From: Flavobacterium psychrophilum
GTDB lineage: Bacteria; Bacteroidota; Bacteroidia; Flavobacteriales; Flavobacteriaceae
Assembly (NCBI GenBank): GCA_945866505.1
Contig: CAMBHH010000137.1
Coordinates: 1-9,139 of the forward strand
Reading direction: 5' to 3'
Length of the DNA: 9,139 bases
Shown here: one piece after another, positions 1 through 5,903 of the stretch
Position numbering within the stretch: the stretch's first letter is position 1
Layout: every line of letters starts with the position of its first letter
Notes under the pieces: generated by a model
Told to the model about the DNA's origin: nothing
Databases searched by the model: none
What the model saw: only the letters and a program-made list of their open reading frames with translations
Translations under genes and position numbers: made by a program

Positions 1-531
1 TCTGCAAATGGACAACAACTTTTATTTGATTTTATAGAGAATATGAAAACTCCTGTGATTGCGGCGGTCAACGGTTTTGCGCTTGGTGGCGGACTCGAAT
101 TGGCTATGGCTTGTCATTTTAGAATCGCTTCCGAAAACGCCAAAATGGGTCTGCCAGAAACTTCGCTTGGCGTGATTCCGGGTTACGGAGGAACACAACG
201 TTTGGCTCAATTGGTGGGCAAAGGCCGCGCCATGGAAATGATTATGACCGCTGGAATGATTGATGCTGACACTGCGAAAATCTACGGATTAGTAAATCAT
301 GTTGTGCCACAAGAAGAATTATTTTCGGCTTATATGACTATTGCCACTAGAATTATGAAAAATTCTCCTATTGCTATTTCTAAAGCTATCGAAGCTGTAA
401 ATGCCAATTATGTTTCGGGTGTAAATGGATTTGATGTCGAAATCAAAAATTTTGGAGCCTGTTTTGCAACTGATGATTTTAAGGAAGGAACAACAGCGTT
501 TTTAGAGAAAAGAAAAGCTAATTTTAAGTAA
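1..531 (+). CDS. Enoyl-CoA hydratase/isomerase (crotonase family), 5'-truncated by the window edge
   Basis: The reading frame is open from base 1, so the true start lies upstream. What remains is 176 residues of a protein that is usually about 260 long. Crotonase-family hydratases add water across the trans-2 double bond of enoyl-CoA in fatty-acid beta-oxidation, in the cytoplasm. Both catalytic glutamates typical of true hydratases are visible: E33 of the fragment in NGFALGGGLELAMAC, where the GGG stretch also supplies one oxyanion-hole amide, and E53 in GLPETSLGVIPGYGGTQRL. The first oxyanion-hole residue would be in the missing part. The C-terminal end (EGTTAFLEKRKANFK) is the normal family ending, so the 3' end is complete. 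Flavobacterial relatives are often annotated simply as enoyl-CoA hydratase. The family is certain; the substrate is not, since the fold also includes isomerases and other CoA enzymes. Confidence 0.93.
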   Translation, partial: SANGQQLLFDFIENMKTPVIAAVNGFALGGGLELAMACHFRIASENAKMGLPETSLGVIPGYGGTQRLAQLVGKGRAMEMIMTAGMIDADTAKIYGLVNHVVPQEELFSAYMTIATRIMKNSPIAISKAIEAVNANYVSGVNGFDVEIKNFGACFATDDFKEGTTAFLEKRKANFK

Positions 532-572
532 TCAATGGTGAGTCCCGAAGCTTCGGGATTAGTGATCAGTGG
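531..572. repeat. Intergenic palindrome just after the hydratase stop codon
   Basis: Bases 543-558 form a perfect 16-bp palindrome, TCCCGAAGCTTCGGGA. It is flanked by two similar octamers, ATCAATGG at 531-538 and ATCAGTGG at 565-572. It is noticeably more GC-rich than its surroundings and starts right at the hydratase stop codon. In RNA it could fold as a short hairpin, but no run of T follows, so it is not a standard intrinsic terminator. It looks like one copy of a dispersed intergenic element; that is inference from this single copy. Confidence 0.5.
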
Positions 573-596
573 CCGCGGTTAAAATAAAATATCATT

Positions 597-2270
597 ATGA
601 AAAAAATTATTTGTTTAGCATTAATTACATTATTGTCTATATCAAGTTTTGCTCAAGAAATTCCGTTTAAAATTCAAAAAAGTGAAGTGTTTAAAGATGA
701 ATTTAAAGAATCTCAAATTGTGTTATCTGACGCGGATGGAACTGGCGGTTTTTTGATTGTTCGTTCCTATGATGGAAATGGAATTTCTCCAAATAGAGGT
801 TTTTATTTTGAACATTATGATGCTAACTTAGAACTACTTAATGAGTACGATTTTCAAATAACGCATCCCAATGGGCATAAATATGTCACTACATTGGGTA
901 TTGTTAAGACCGAAACGGTTATTAGAATCATTGAAATGTTTTACGATACTAATGAGAAAGCCTATTTCTGTATGGCCAATTCAGTATCTAAAAGTGATTT
1001 TAAACCAGAAAGTAAAGAGTTATTTAAGTTAACTCGTGATGAATTAAAACAATATGGAAGTTTCTCACTTAATAACATTTCTAATGATAAAAACGATAAA
1101 AAAATGGCTAATGAAAACAATGGCTATTTTTCTAATACCTCAGGCGGAATTGCTTTAATGTCTAATGAAAATTCTTTTTCAATAGCCATAGATTTTATGA
1201 GTATTAACAATTCTGAAGCCTTAAAATTATTTCTATTTGATAACCAATTAACAAAAAAAATAGATCGAGTCTTTATTAAAAAAACAGCAGATCGCAAGTA
1301 CATTTTTCAAAATATTGATTTATCCAAAGATGGAAACACACTTTATTTATTGGCGAAATCTTTTTCCAAAGAGGCGAAATCCAAGAACGAGGGCGGAAAA
1401 TATCAATATGAATTAACAAAATTCGAAAGTGAAAAAGAAGTGTCTAAAACCTTTGAAATTGGTGACCAATTTGTAGGTTCATTGAAAACCATTTTTTTTA
1501 AAGAAAAACTTGTATGTATCGGCTTTTACTCGGAAATAAAAGATAAATACTTTGGAGGTGTTAGCTATTTTGAAATTGATCCCAATAATCTTGAAGTCCG
1601 CTTTTCAAAATTTAGCCCATTCACAGAACAATTTCTTATTGATAAGTATGGTATAGTTGAGGATAAGGAGTTAAAATCTTTAAAATTCAAAAATATATTA
1701 ATAACATCAGAAAATGAAATCATCCTAAATGCAGAGGAAGCATATACTACTTCAAGCGGCGGAGGTTTTGCTGTAGGAATGGGTGGAACCGGCACCGGAG
1801 GAATGAATGTTGGGGGATTCAATTATGGAGGAATGAATTATGGCGGGATGTACTTTGGAGGTATATACGACTATACATACAATAATTTAGACGATATTGT
1901 TAGTATAAAGGTTAGTGCTGATGGTGATTTAATTTGGGCGAGAAATATAAACAAGCGACAAGTTGATCGCTCAAGTTTTAGTTTAGCATCGTATACATCA
2001 GTATTAAATGGAAACAGCGATGTATTTTTCTTTATAAATGCCAAAGAAAAGATTAGGGAACTTGGTAACAATCGAATTCAATTTAAAGGAATTGGAAATG
2101 TTAATCTTATTCGGATTAATCAAAATGGCGATTTTAACTATCAAAAAATTCTTGACGACGATGAAAATGAAGTTCCGTTTATGGTTTCAAACGGCATTAA
2201 ATCGGGAAATTCAGTTTTCTTTTTAGGAAGAAAAGGAAGCAATAAACAACTTTTAAAAGTAACTTTGTAA
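597..2270 (+). CDS. Exported protein of unknown function with a glycine-rich pentapeptide track
   Basis: I do not recognise a named domain in this 557-residue protein. It begins with a clear Sec signal peptide: MKK, then a hydrophobic stretch ICLALITLLSI, then SSFA before Q20. There is no lipobox cysteine, so the product is probably periplasmic or released to the surface. Most of the mature part is a mix of short beta-like segments and lysine/glutamate-rich linkers (for example FLIVRSYDGNG, ILITSENEIILNAEE and VSIKVSADGDLIWARNI), which would suit a beta-propeller-like scaffold, but this is only a guess. Residues 388-425 are strikingly different: a glycine-rich block ending in five GGxxx units (GGMNV, GGFNY, GGMNY, GGMYF, GGIYD). 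The ATG at 597 is chosen because it directly precedes the signal peptide. No TAnnTTTG promoter motif was found in the short upstream gap, so it may be read through from the hydratase gene. No C-terminal sorting domain is obvious. Confidence 0.85.
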   Translation: MKKIICLALITLLSISSFAQEIPFKIQKSEVFKDEFKESQIVLSDADGTGGFLIVRSYDGNGISPNRGFYFEHYDANLELLNEYDFQITHPNGHKYVTTLGIVKTETVIRIIEMFYDTNEKAYFCMANSVSKSDFKPESKELFKLTRDELKQYGSFSLNNISNDKNDKKMANENNGYFSNTSGGIALMSNENSFSIAIDFMSINNSEALKLFLFDNQLTKKIDRVFIKKTADRKYIFQNIDLSKDGNTLYLLAKSFSKEAKSKNEGGKYQYELTKFESEKEVSKTFEIGDQFVGSLKTIFFKEKLVCIGFYSEIKDKYFGGVSYFEIDPNNLEVRFSKFSPFTEQFLIDKYGIVEDKELKSLKFKNILITSENEIILNAEEAYTTSSGGGFAVGMGGTGTGGMNVGGFNYGGMNYGGMYFGGIYDYTYNNLDDIVSIKVSADGDLIWARNINKRQVDRSSFSLASYTSVLNGNSDVFFFINAKEKIRELGNNRIQFKGIGNVNLIRINQNGDFNYQKILDDDENEVPFMVSNGIKSGNSVFFLGRKGSNKQLLKVTL

Positions 2271-2276
2271 ACTACA

Positions 2277-2357
2277 AATATCAAATTATTGTACTTTTTT
2301 GATATTACAATATCAAATTATTATACTTTTTTGATATTGTAATATCAAATTATTATA
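2277..2357. repeat. 32-bp tandem repeats forming two operator-like palindromes
   Basis: Two full 32-bp units (2277-2308 and 2309-2340) and a 17-bp partial third unit (2341-2357) lie head to tail. Each full unit opens with AATATCAAATTATT and closes with TTTGATATT plus two bases. At the junctions this makes two 20-bp palindromes, TTTGATATTACAATATCAAA at 2298-2317 and TTTGATATTGTAATATCAAA at 2330-2349, exactly 32 bp apart and exact reverse complements of each other. The two full units differ at only three positions (G/A at unit position 15 and AC/GT at the end). The array sits directly upstream of the AAA-DUF4143 gene and overlaps its predicted promoter, so regulator-binding sites are the most likely role. 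Confidence 0.85.
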
Positions 2358-2363
2358 TATTTG
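2331..2363 (+). promoter_or_regulatory. Predicted Bacteroidota-type promoter of the AAA-DUF4143 gene
   Basis: The -7 element TATATTTG (2356-2363) matches TAnnTTTG. A TTG at 2331-2333 lies 22 bp upstream, within the range known for flavobacterial -33 elements; another TTG at 2337-2339 would be 16 bp away. Transcription would begin near 2369-2371, about 14 bases before the ATG at 2384. The -33 element lies inside the second palindrome (2330-2349), so a protein bound there should block RNA polymerase. Confidence 0.65.
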
Positions 2364-2383
2364 CATTGTAATTGGATGCAAAA

Positions 2384-3502
2384 ATGCTACATAGAACCGC
2401 ACAAACCGAAATTGACAGCTATCTTTTTAAAGGGAAAGCCATCTTGGTATTTGGTGCCAGACAAGTAGGCAAGACCTCTTTGATAAAAAACACCATCAAA
2501 GACCAATCCTATTTATGGCTCAATGGCGATGAACCAGACACCCAACTTTTATTACAAAACATAACTACCGACAGACTAAAAGCTTTAATCGGAGATAACA
2601 AAACATTGGTCATTGACGAGGCGCAAATGATTCATAATATTGGGTTATTGATCAAACGAATGGTCGATAATTATCCCGATATTCAGTTGGTTGCTTCAGG
2701 AAGTAGCGCATTTGAATTGGCTGACAAAACCAAAGAATCTATGGTTGGGAGAAAACAGGAATTGCATCTTTTCCCTTTGAGTTATGGCGAAATGGTCAAG
2801 CACACTAATTTTATCGAAGAAACCCGTTTAGCGCCACATCGTTTGGTTTTTGGGTATTATCCAGAAGTGGTTACCAATGTTGGTAAAGAAGAAAAAATTC
2901 TAAACGACTTGGTCGAAGGTTTTCTATATAAAGACATTCTGAACTTGGAAGGCATTAAAAAATCAACCACACTACAGCGGTTGGTTCAAATGTTAGCGTA
3001 TCGAATTGGAAGTGAAATTAGTTACAATTCTCTAGCCAACGATTTAGGAATAAACCGCTTGACAGTTGAAAAATACATTGATATTCTCGAAAAAAACTTT
3101 ATCGTTTTTAGTTTGAATGCTTTCAGTAGAAACCAAGATAACGAATTGAAGAAAGGTAGAAAAGTGTATTTTTGGGACAATGGTTTGCGCAATCGCATTA
3201 TAAAGAATTTTAATCCAATAGAACTTCGGGACGACGTTGGTGCTTTGTGGGAAAACTTTATTATTAGCGAACGCAAGAAGAAATTATCTTATGAAAATCA
3301 GTTCAAAGACACCTATTTTTGGAGGAACACCCAACAAGCCGAAATTGATTATCTAGAAGTAAAAAATACCGAAATCGAAGCTTTTGAAATCAAATACAAC
3401 CCAAATCAAAAAGTACTTTTTACAAAATCGTTTACAGAGAAATACCATCCAAAAACAACTCAAGTCATTCACAAAGAGAATTTTTGGGATTATTTAATAT
3501 AA
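2384..3502 (+). CDS. AAA ATPase with C-terminal DUF4143 (nuclease-like) domain
   Basis: This 372-residue protein belongs to the AAA_14 plus DUF4143 family, common and patchily distributed in bacteria and archaea and without a settled function. The Walker A motif is GARQVGKTS (residues 24-32) and Walker B is LVIDEAQ (75-81). A sensor-like ASGSSAFEL follows at 104-112. A winged-helix-like segment lies at about 212-241 (ISYNSLANDLGINRLTVEKY). The C-terminal domain has the family hallmarks KVYFWDNGLRN (260-270), ALWENFI (287-293) and YFWRN (311-315). It then shows a D322...E335-x-K337 pattern (EIDYL, then FEIKYN) like the core of PD-(D/E)xK nucleases. A TTG in the same frame at 2372 would add four residues, but the promoter predicts transcription starting next to it, so ATG 2384 is preferred. 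It is monocistronic, with its own promoter and terminator. Nuclease activity is inferred from motif layout only. Confidence 0.9.
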   Translation: MLHRTAQTEIDSYLFKGKAILVFGARQVGKTSLIKNTIKDQSYLWLNGDEPDTQLLLQNITTDRLKALIGDNKTLVIDEAQMIHNIGLLIKRMVDNYPDIQLVASGSSAFELADKTKESMVGRKQELHLFPLSYGEMVKHTNFIEETRLAPHRLVFGYYPEVVTNVGKEEKILNDLVEGFLYKDILNLEGIKKSTTLQRLVQMLAYRIGSEISYNSLANDLGINRLTVEKYIDILEKNFIVFSLNAFSRNQDNELKKGRKVYFWDNGLRNRIIKNFNPIELRDDVGALWENFIISERKKKLSYENQFKDTYFWRNTQQAEIDYLEVKNTEIEAFEIKYNPNQKVLFTKSFTEKYHPKTTQVIHKENFWDYLI

Positions 3503-3505
3503 ATC

Positions 3506-3524
3506 AAAACCTCATAGGTTTTTT
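3506..3524 (+). terminator. Intrinsic terminator after the AAA-DUF4143 gene
   Basis: AAAACCT (3506-3512), a 3-base loop CAT, and AGGTTTT (3516-3522) form a perfect 7-bp stem. The T-run reaches 3524. It starts 4 bases after the stop codon at 3500-3502, a normal position for a rho-independent terminator. Confidence 0.8.
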
Positions 3525-3564
3525 CTAGAAAACAATTATTGACAACTTATTAAAAAATTAAACT

Positions 3565-3963
3565 ATGTCCTTCCAACCTGTATTTGCCCAATTTTGGGAA
3601 AAAGTAAAAGAAAGCATCGAAAATAAAACTTACGCCAAATTGACTTTGGCAAAAACCATCGGCGATACTGAATTGAAAAATATTTACGTTCGTCCTGTTT
3701 TGTTGGAAAATAATATTTTTAGTCTTTCGGTTACGGCGCGTTATAAAACCGAAGAAATTGAGAGTTTTCATTCCTTGGAAGAAGCCTTTTTTGTTTTGGC
3801 TCCGTATATGAATAATCCGTTTTTGACCGCATTATTATTCACCACAGAAAACGATATTACCTTTAAACTAAACAAAAAACGTGTGGGAAGTATTATTGAA
3901 CAAGCACCTACTTTCAAGAATGCTTCGGATGTGATTTTAGAAATGAAAGAAAAAGGGCTTTGA
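3565..3963 (+). CDS. Small protein resembling the N-terminal domain of a class I methyltransferase family
   Basis: This 132-residue cytoplasmic protein has no signal peptide or membrane segment. Segments such as YAKLTLAKTIGDTELKNIYVRP, ARYKTEEIESFHSLEEAF and LFTTENDITFKLNKKRVG resemble, from memory, the N-terminal region of Bacteroidota SAM-dependent methyltransferases of roughly 390 residues, where it precedes the catalytic Rossmann domain. Here the protein stops at a TGA (3961-3963) and no glycine-rich SAM-binding motif follows in any frame before the convergent HD gene. It is therefore either a stand-alone form of that domain or the remnant of a longer gene. The frame is clean, the start ATG at 3565 is the first in frame, and the ending FKNASDVILEMKEKGL differs from the linker expected in the long form, which favours a maintained short protein. 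No promoter motif of the TAnnTTTG type was found upstream. Function unknown. Confidence 0.75.
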   Translation: MSFQPVFAQFWEKVKESIENKTYAKLTLAKTIGDTELKNIYVRPVLLENNIFSLSVTARYKTEEIESFHSLEEAFFVLAPYMNNPFLTALLFTTENDITFKLNKKRVGSIIEQAPTFKNASDVILEMKEKGL

Positions 3964-4084
3964 TTGCGGATTTTTGATTAACGATTTTTGATTTCGGAAA
4001 TTTAAAATTTCACCACATCGACAATCATTTTATCTATCAACACAAAATCAGAAATCTGCAATCGTTAATCTGCAATCTAAAATC
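3962..4084. repeat. 34-bp inverted repeat of GATTnnn heptads filling the gap between convergent genes
   Basis: The left arm is 3962-3995 and the right arm 4051-4084; the left arm matches the reverse complement of the right at 25 of 34 positions without gaps. The nine mismatches fall in three blocks of three, and both arms read as 7-bp units beginning GATT (for example GATTAAC shared by both at the centre). The left arm starts inside the TGA stop of the upstream gene, and the right arm ends next to the stop codon of the HD gene (4085-4087). Between them lies a further perfect palindrome, GAAATTTAAAATTTC (3997-4011). A transcript from either side could fold into a long imperfect hairpin, so a two-way terminator or mRNA end-protecting role is plausible. 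Confidence 0.65.
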
Positions 4085-4738
4085 CTATTTCTCCCCGTCC
4101 CATTCGGCATAAAACTGAGAAAGGAAACCCTCCATATAACGATGTCTTTCTTGGGCAATTTGCTTCCCAGTTTCGGTATTCATTTTGTCCTTCAAAAGCA
4201 ATAGTTTTTCGTAAAAATGATTCAAGGTTGGTGCTTGGCTGTTTTTATATTCTTCTTTGCTCATATGAAGATTTGGAGCAATATTCGGATTGTATAATGG
4301 TCTGTTTTTAAATCCTCCATAATTAAATGTTCTAGCAATGCCAATAGCGCCAATAGCGTCCAAACGGTCTGCATCTTGTACGATATCCAATTCAATAGAG
4401 GAGAAAGTCTTTTCGGTATTTCCGCCTTTAAAAGAGATGTTTTCTATAATCTTAATGACGTGCTGAATTGTTGTTTGGTCAACATTTTCACTTTCAAGAA
4501 ATTCTCCGGCAATTTTTGGACCGATAGTTTCATCTCCATTATGAAATTTACTGTCGGCAATATCGTGAAGCAAAGCTCCTAATTTTACGACTGTATCATC
4601 ACAAACTTCGCCATCGGCAATTAGCAAGGCGTTTTTATACACTCTTTCAATGTGAAACCAGTCGTGTCCTCCTTCGGCATTTTCAAGTTTTTCCTTAACA
4701 AAAAGAATGGTTTTGTTTATTAAATCTGGATTATTCAT
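4085..4738 (-). CDS. HD-domain phosphohydrolase, YedJ-like
   Basis: This 217-residue cytoplasmic protein is a metal-dependent HD-superfamily phosphohydrolase close to the E. coli YedJ type. The metal-binding pattern is visible: H25 with D26 and H29 in GGHDWFHIERV, the HD doublet H58-D59 in GALLHDIAD, and the downstream aspartates D122, D124 and D127 in IVQDADRLDAIGAIGIART. The C-terminal part (LNHFYEKLLLLKDKMNTETGKQIAQ) also follows YedJ. HD proteins of this type hydrolyse phosphate esters, often of nucleotides, but the natural substrate of YedJ is not established to my knowledge. The start ATG at 4738 gives normal family length. The gene lies downstream of the desaturase on the same strand but is separated by a strong terminator, and no clear promoter was found in the 17 bases left between terminator and start. 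It may depend on partial read-through. Confidence 0.92.
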   Translation of the reverse strand: MNNPDLINKTILFVKEKLENAEGGHDWFHIERVYKNALLIADGEVCDDTVVKLGALLHDIADSKFHNGDETIGPKIAGEFLESENVDQTTIQHVIKIIENISFKGGNTEKTFSSIELDIVQDADRLDAIGAIGIARTFNYGGFKNRPLYNPNIAPNLHMSKEEYKNSQAPTLNHFYEKLLLLKDKMNTETGKQIAQERHRYMEGFLSQFYAEWDGEK

Positions 4739-4754
4739 GTTTGAAGGGTTATAT

Positions 4755-4794
4755 AAAAAAAGCTGATTTTTAAAATGTCACATTAAAAATCAGC
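4755..4794 (-). terminator. Strong intrinsic terminator after the desaturase gene
   Basis: Read on the minus strand, GCTGATTTTTAA and TTAAAAATCAGC (4794-4783 and 4773-4762) pair as a perfect 12-bp stem with a 9-base loop, followed by seven T (4761-4755). It lies about 55 bases past the desaturase stop codon and only 17 bases before the HD gene start, so it separates the two genes or attenuates read-through into the HD gene. Confidence 0.9.
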
Positions 4795-4827
4795 AATTTA
4801 ATATTTTAATCAATTTCAAGGGTAAGG

Positions 4828-4858
4828 TCTGAAATCTGCATTCTAAAATCTACAATCT
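4828..4858. repeat. Third copy of the GATTnnn heptad repeat, overlapping the desaturase stop codon
   Basis: On the minus strand this stretch reads as heptads GATTGTA, GATTTTA, GAATGCA, GATTTCA, then GA. It is the same 7-bp periodic family as the inverted repeat at 3962-4084. The first heptad overlaps the last codons of the desaturase: the final leucine codon TTG and the stop TAG lie inside it. Confidence 0.6.
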
Positions 4859-5836
4859 CGCTGGTTCTACCCATTTGAATTGAAATGACTCTTGCGGGAT
4901 AACCAATCTTTCTGAAATTCTAGCCATTCTCGCTGGTAATTTCATCAAATAATCTCTGGCTTTTTCGGCTTCGTCAGTCAAACTACCTATTTTATCGATT
5001 TCCCATTTCTCAATTAATTTTTGCATAATTTCCACATAATCATTGGCAGTATAAACGCCAATTCGTTGTGCAGAATCCGAAAAATGTTCGAAAGCGGAAC
5101 TTATTTTTTGTCCTGATTCTCTCAAGAAATGAGCAGGCATCACGATTTTTGCTTTCATCATAAATTGAAACGCAAGCATCATTTCGCTTGGATCAATTTT
5201 GAAAATTTGGTTTACAAACTCGCTATAGGCAAGGTGATGACGCATTTCGTCACCAGCAATCATTTTGCACATTTTTGCTAATTTGGTGTCACCATAACTT
5301 TTGGCTAATTGTGAAACTCTATTGTGTGAAACATAAGTCGCCAATTCTTGAAAACTCGTATAAACAAAGTTTTTATACGGATCTCTACCAGTTCCAATGT
5401 CAAAACCATCATTGATAAGATGCTGTGTTGTCATTTCGATTTCAAGCATATTTACGCGACCTGACAAATAAAGATATTTGTTCAATAAATCGCCGTGACG
5501 ATTTTCTTCTCCTGTCCATTGGCGAACCCATTTGGCCCAACCGTTTCTTCCTTCGTTATCAACTCCTTCTACTTCCATCAACCAGTTTTCGTAGGTTGGC
5601 AAAGCTTCTTCGGTAATCATATCGCCTACCATAGCCACCCAAAAATCATAAGGTAAATCTTTGGAGATTTCTCTTAATTCTTTTACTTCTTCTAGAAAAT
5701 TATCGCTTTCTGAATTGGGCAAAAAGTCGGAGGGTTGCCATATTTTTTCCACCGGAATTAGATATTGGTCAACATAGGCGCTAACGTTTTTCTCTAGAAG
5801 TTGCATTACTTCTAATCTTATGTTTTTAATTGACAT
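4850..5836 (-). CDS. Soluble acyl-ACP desaturase (di-iron, stearoyl-ACP desaturase family)
   Basis: This 328-residue enzyme belongs to the same family as plant stearoyl-ACP 9-desaturase (Pfam FA_desaturase_2). It inserts a cis double bond into acyl chains on acyl carrier protein using O2 and reduced ferredoxin, in the cytoplasm. All six expected iron ligands can be placed by comparison with the castor enzyme: E76 in GDMITEEALPTY, E111 and H114 in GEENRHGDLLNKYLYLSGRV, E164 in SFQELATYVSH, and E197 and H200 in GDEMRHHLAYSEF. The spacings 111-164 and 164-197 equal those of the plant enzyme; only the loop between the first two ligands is three residues shorter. The C-terminal F-x-W-V segment is also present. 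The positional specificity cannot be read from the sequence. It lies downstream of two acyltransferase genes on the same strand, has its own predicted promoter and a strong terminator. Its last codons are shared with an intergenic repeat. Confidence 0.95.
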   Translation of the reverse strand: MSIKNIRLEVMQLLEKNVSAYVDQYLIPVEKIWQPSDFLPNSESDNFLEEVKELREISKDLPYDFWVAMVGDMITEEALPTYENWLMEVEGVDNEGRNGWAKWVRQWTGEENRHGDLLNKYLYLSGRVNMLEIEMTTQHLINDGFDIGTGRDPYKNFVYTSFQELATYVSHNRVSQLAKSYGDTKLAKMCKMIAGDEMRHHLAYSEFVNQIFKIDPSEMMLAFQFMMKAKIVMPAHFLRESGQKISSAFEHFSDSAQRIGVYTANDYVEIMQKLIEKWEIDKIGSLTDEAEKARDYLMKLPARMARISERLVIPQESFQFKWVEPARL

Positions 5837-5887
5837 CTGTATTTTTGATTTATTGTTTTTTGGGCTTGGAATTTACCCAAGAATTTG

Positions 5888-5895
5888 CAAAGTTA
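5888..5895 (-). promoter_or_regulatory. Predicted -7 promoter element of the desaturase gene
   Basis: On the minus strand this reads TAACTTTG, a full match to the Bacteroidota -7 consensus TAnnTTTG. Transcription would start near 5882, leaving a leader of about 45 bases before the ATG at 5836. No TTG stands at the expected -33 distance, so the promoter may be weak or activator-dependent. It sits between the acyltransferase stop codon and the desaturase, so the desaturase can be expressed independently. Confidence 0.5.
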
Positions 5896-5903
5896 CTACA
5901 TTT

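Noticed and set aside
1565..1822. Proline-rich minus-strand open frame
   Set aside because: It is the antisense of the glycine codons in the exported protein and has no independent support.
2298..2332. The tandem palindromes as a terminator for the 557-residue protein gene
   Set aside because: The stems are almost purely AT with a two-base centre, and their arrangement over the next promoter fits operators better; a minor terminator effect cannot be excluded.
2277..2357. The 32-bp repeats as a CRISPR array
   Set aside because: The units are contiguous with no unique spacers, and no cas gene is present.
2372..2383. TTG as an upstream start for the AAA-DUF4143 gene
   Set aside because: The predicted transcript starts at about this position, and the ATG at 2384 gives a normal family N-terminus.
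3540..3545. TTGACA before the 132-residue gene as a sigma-70-like -35 box
   Set aside because: Bacteroidota primary sigma factors use TTG/TAnnTTTG, and no -7 element follows at the proper distance.
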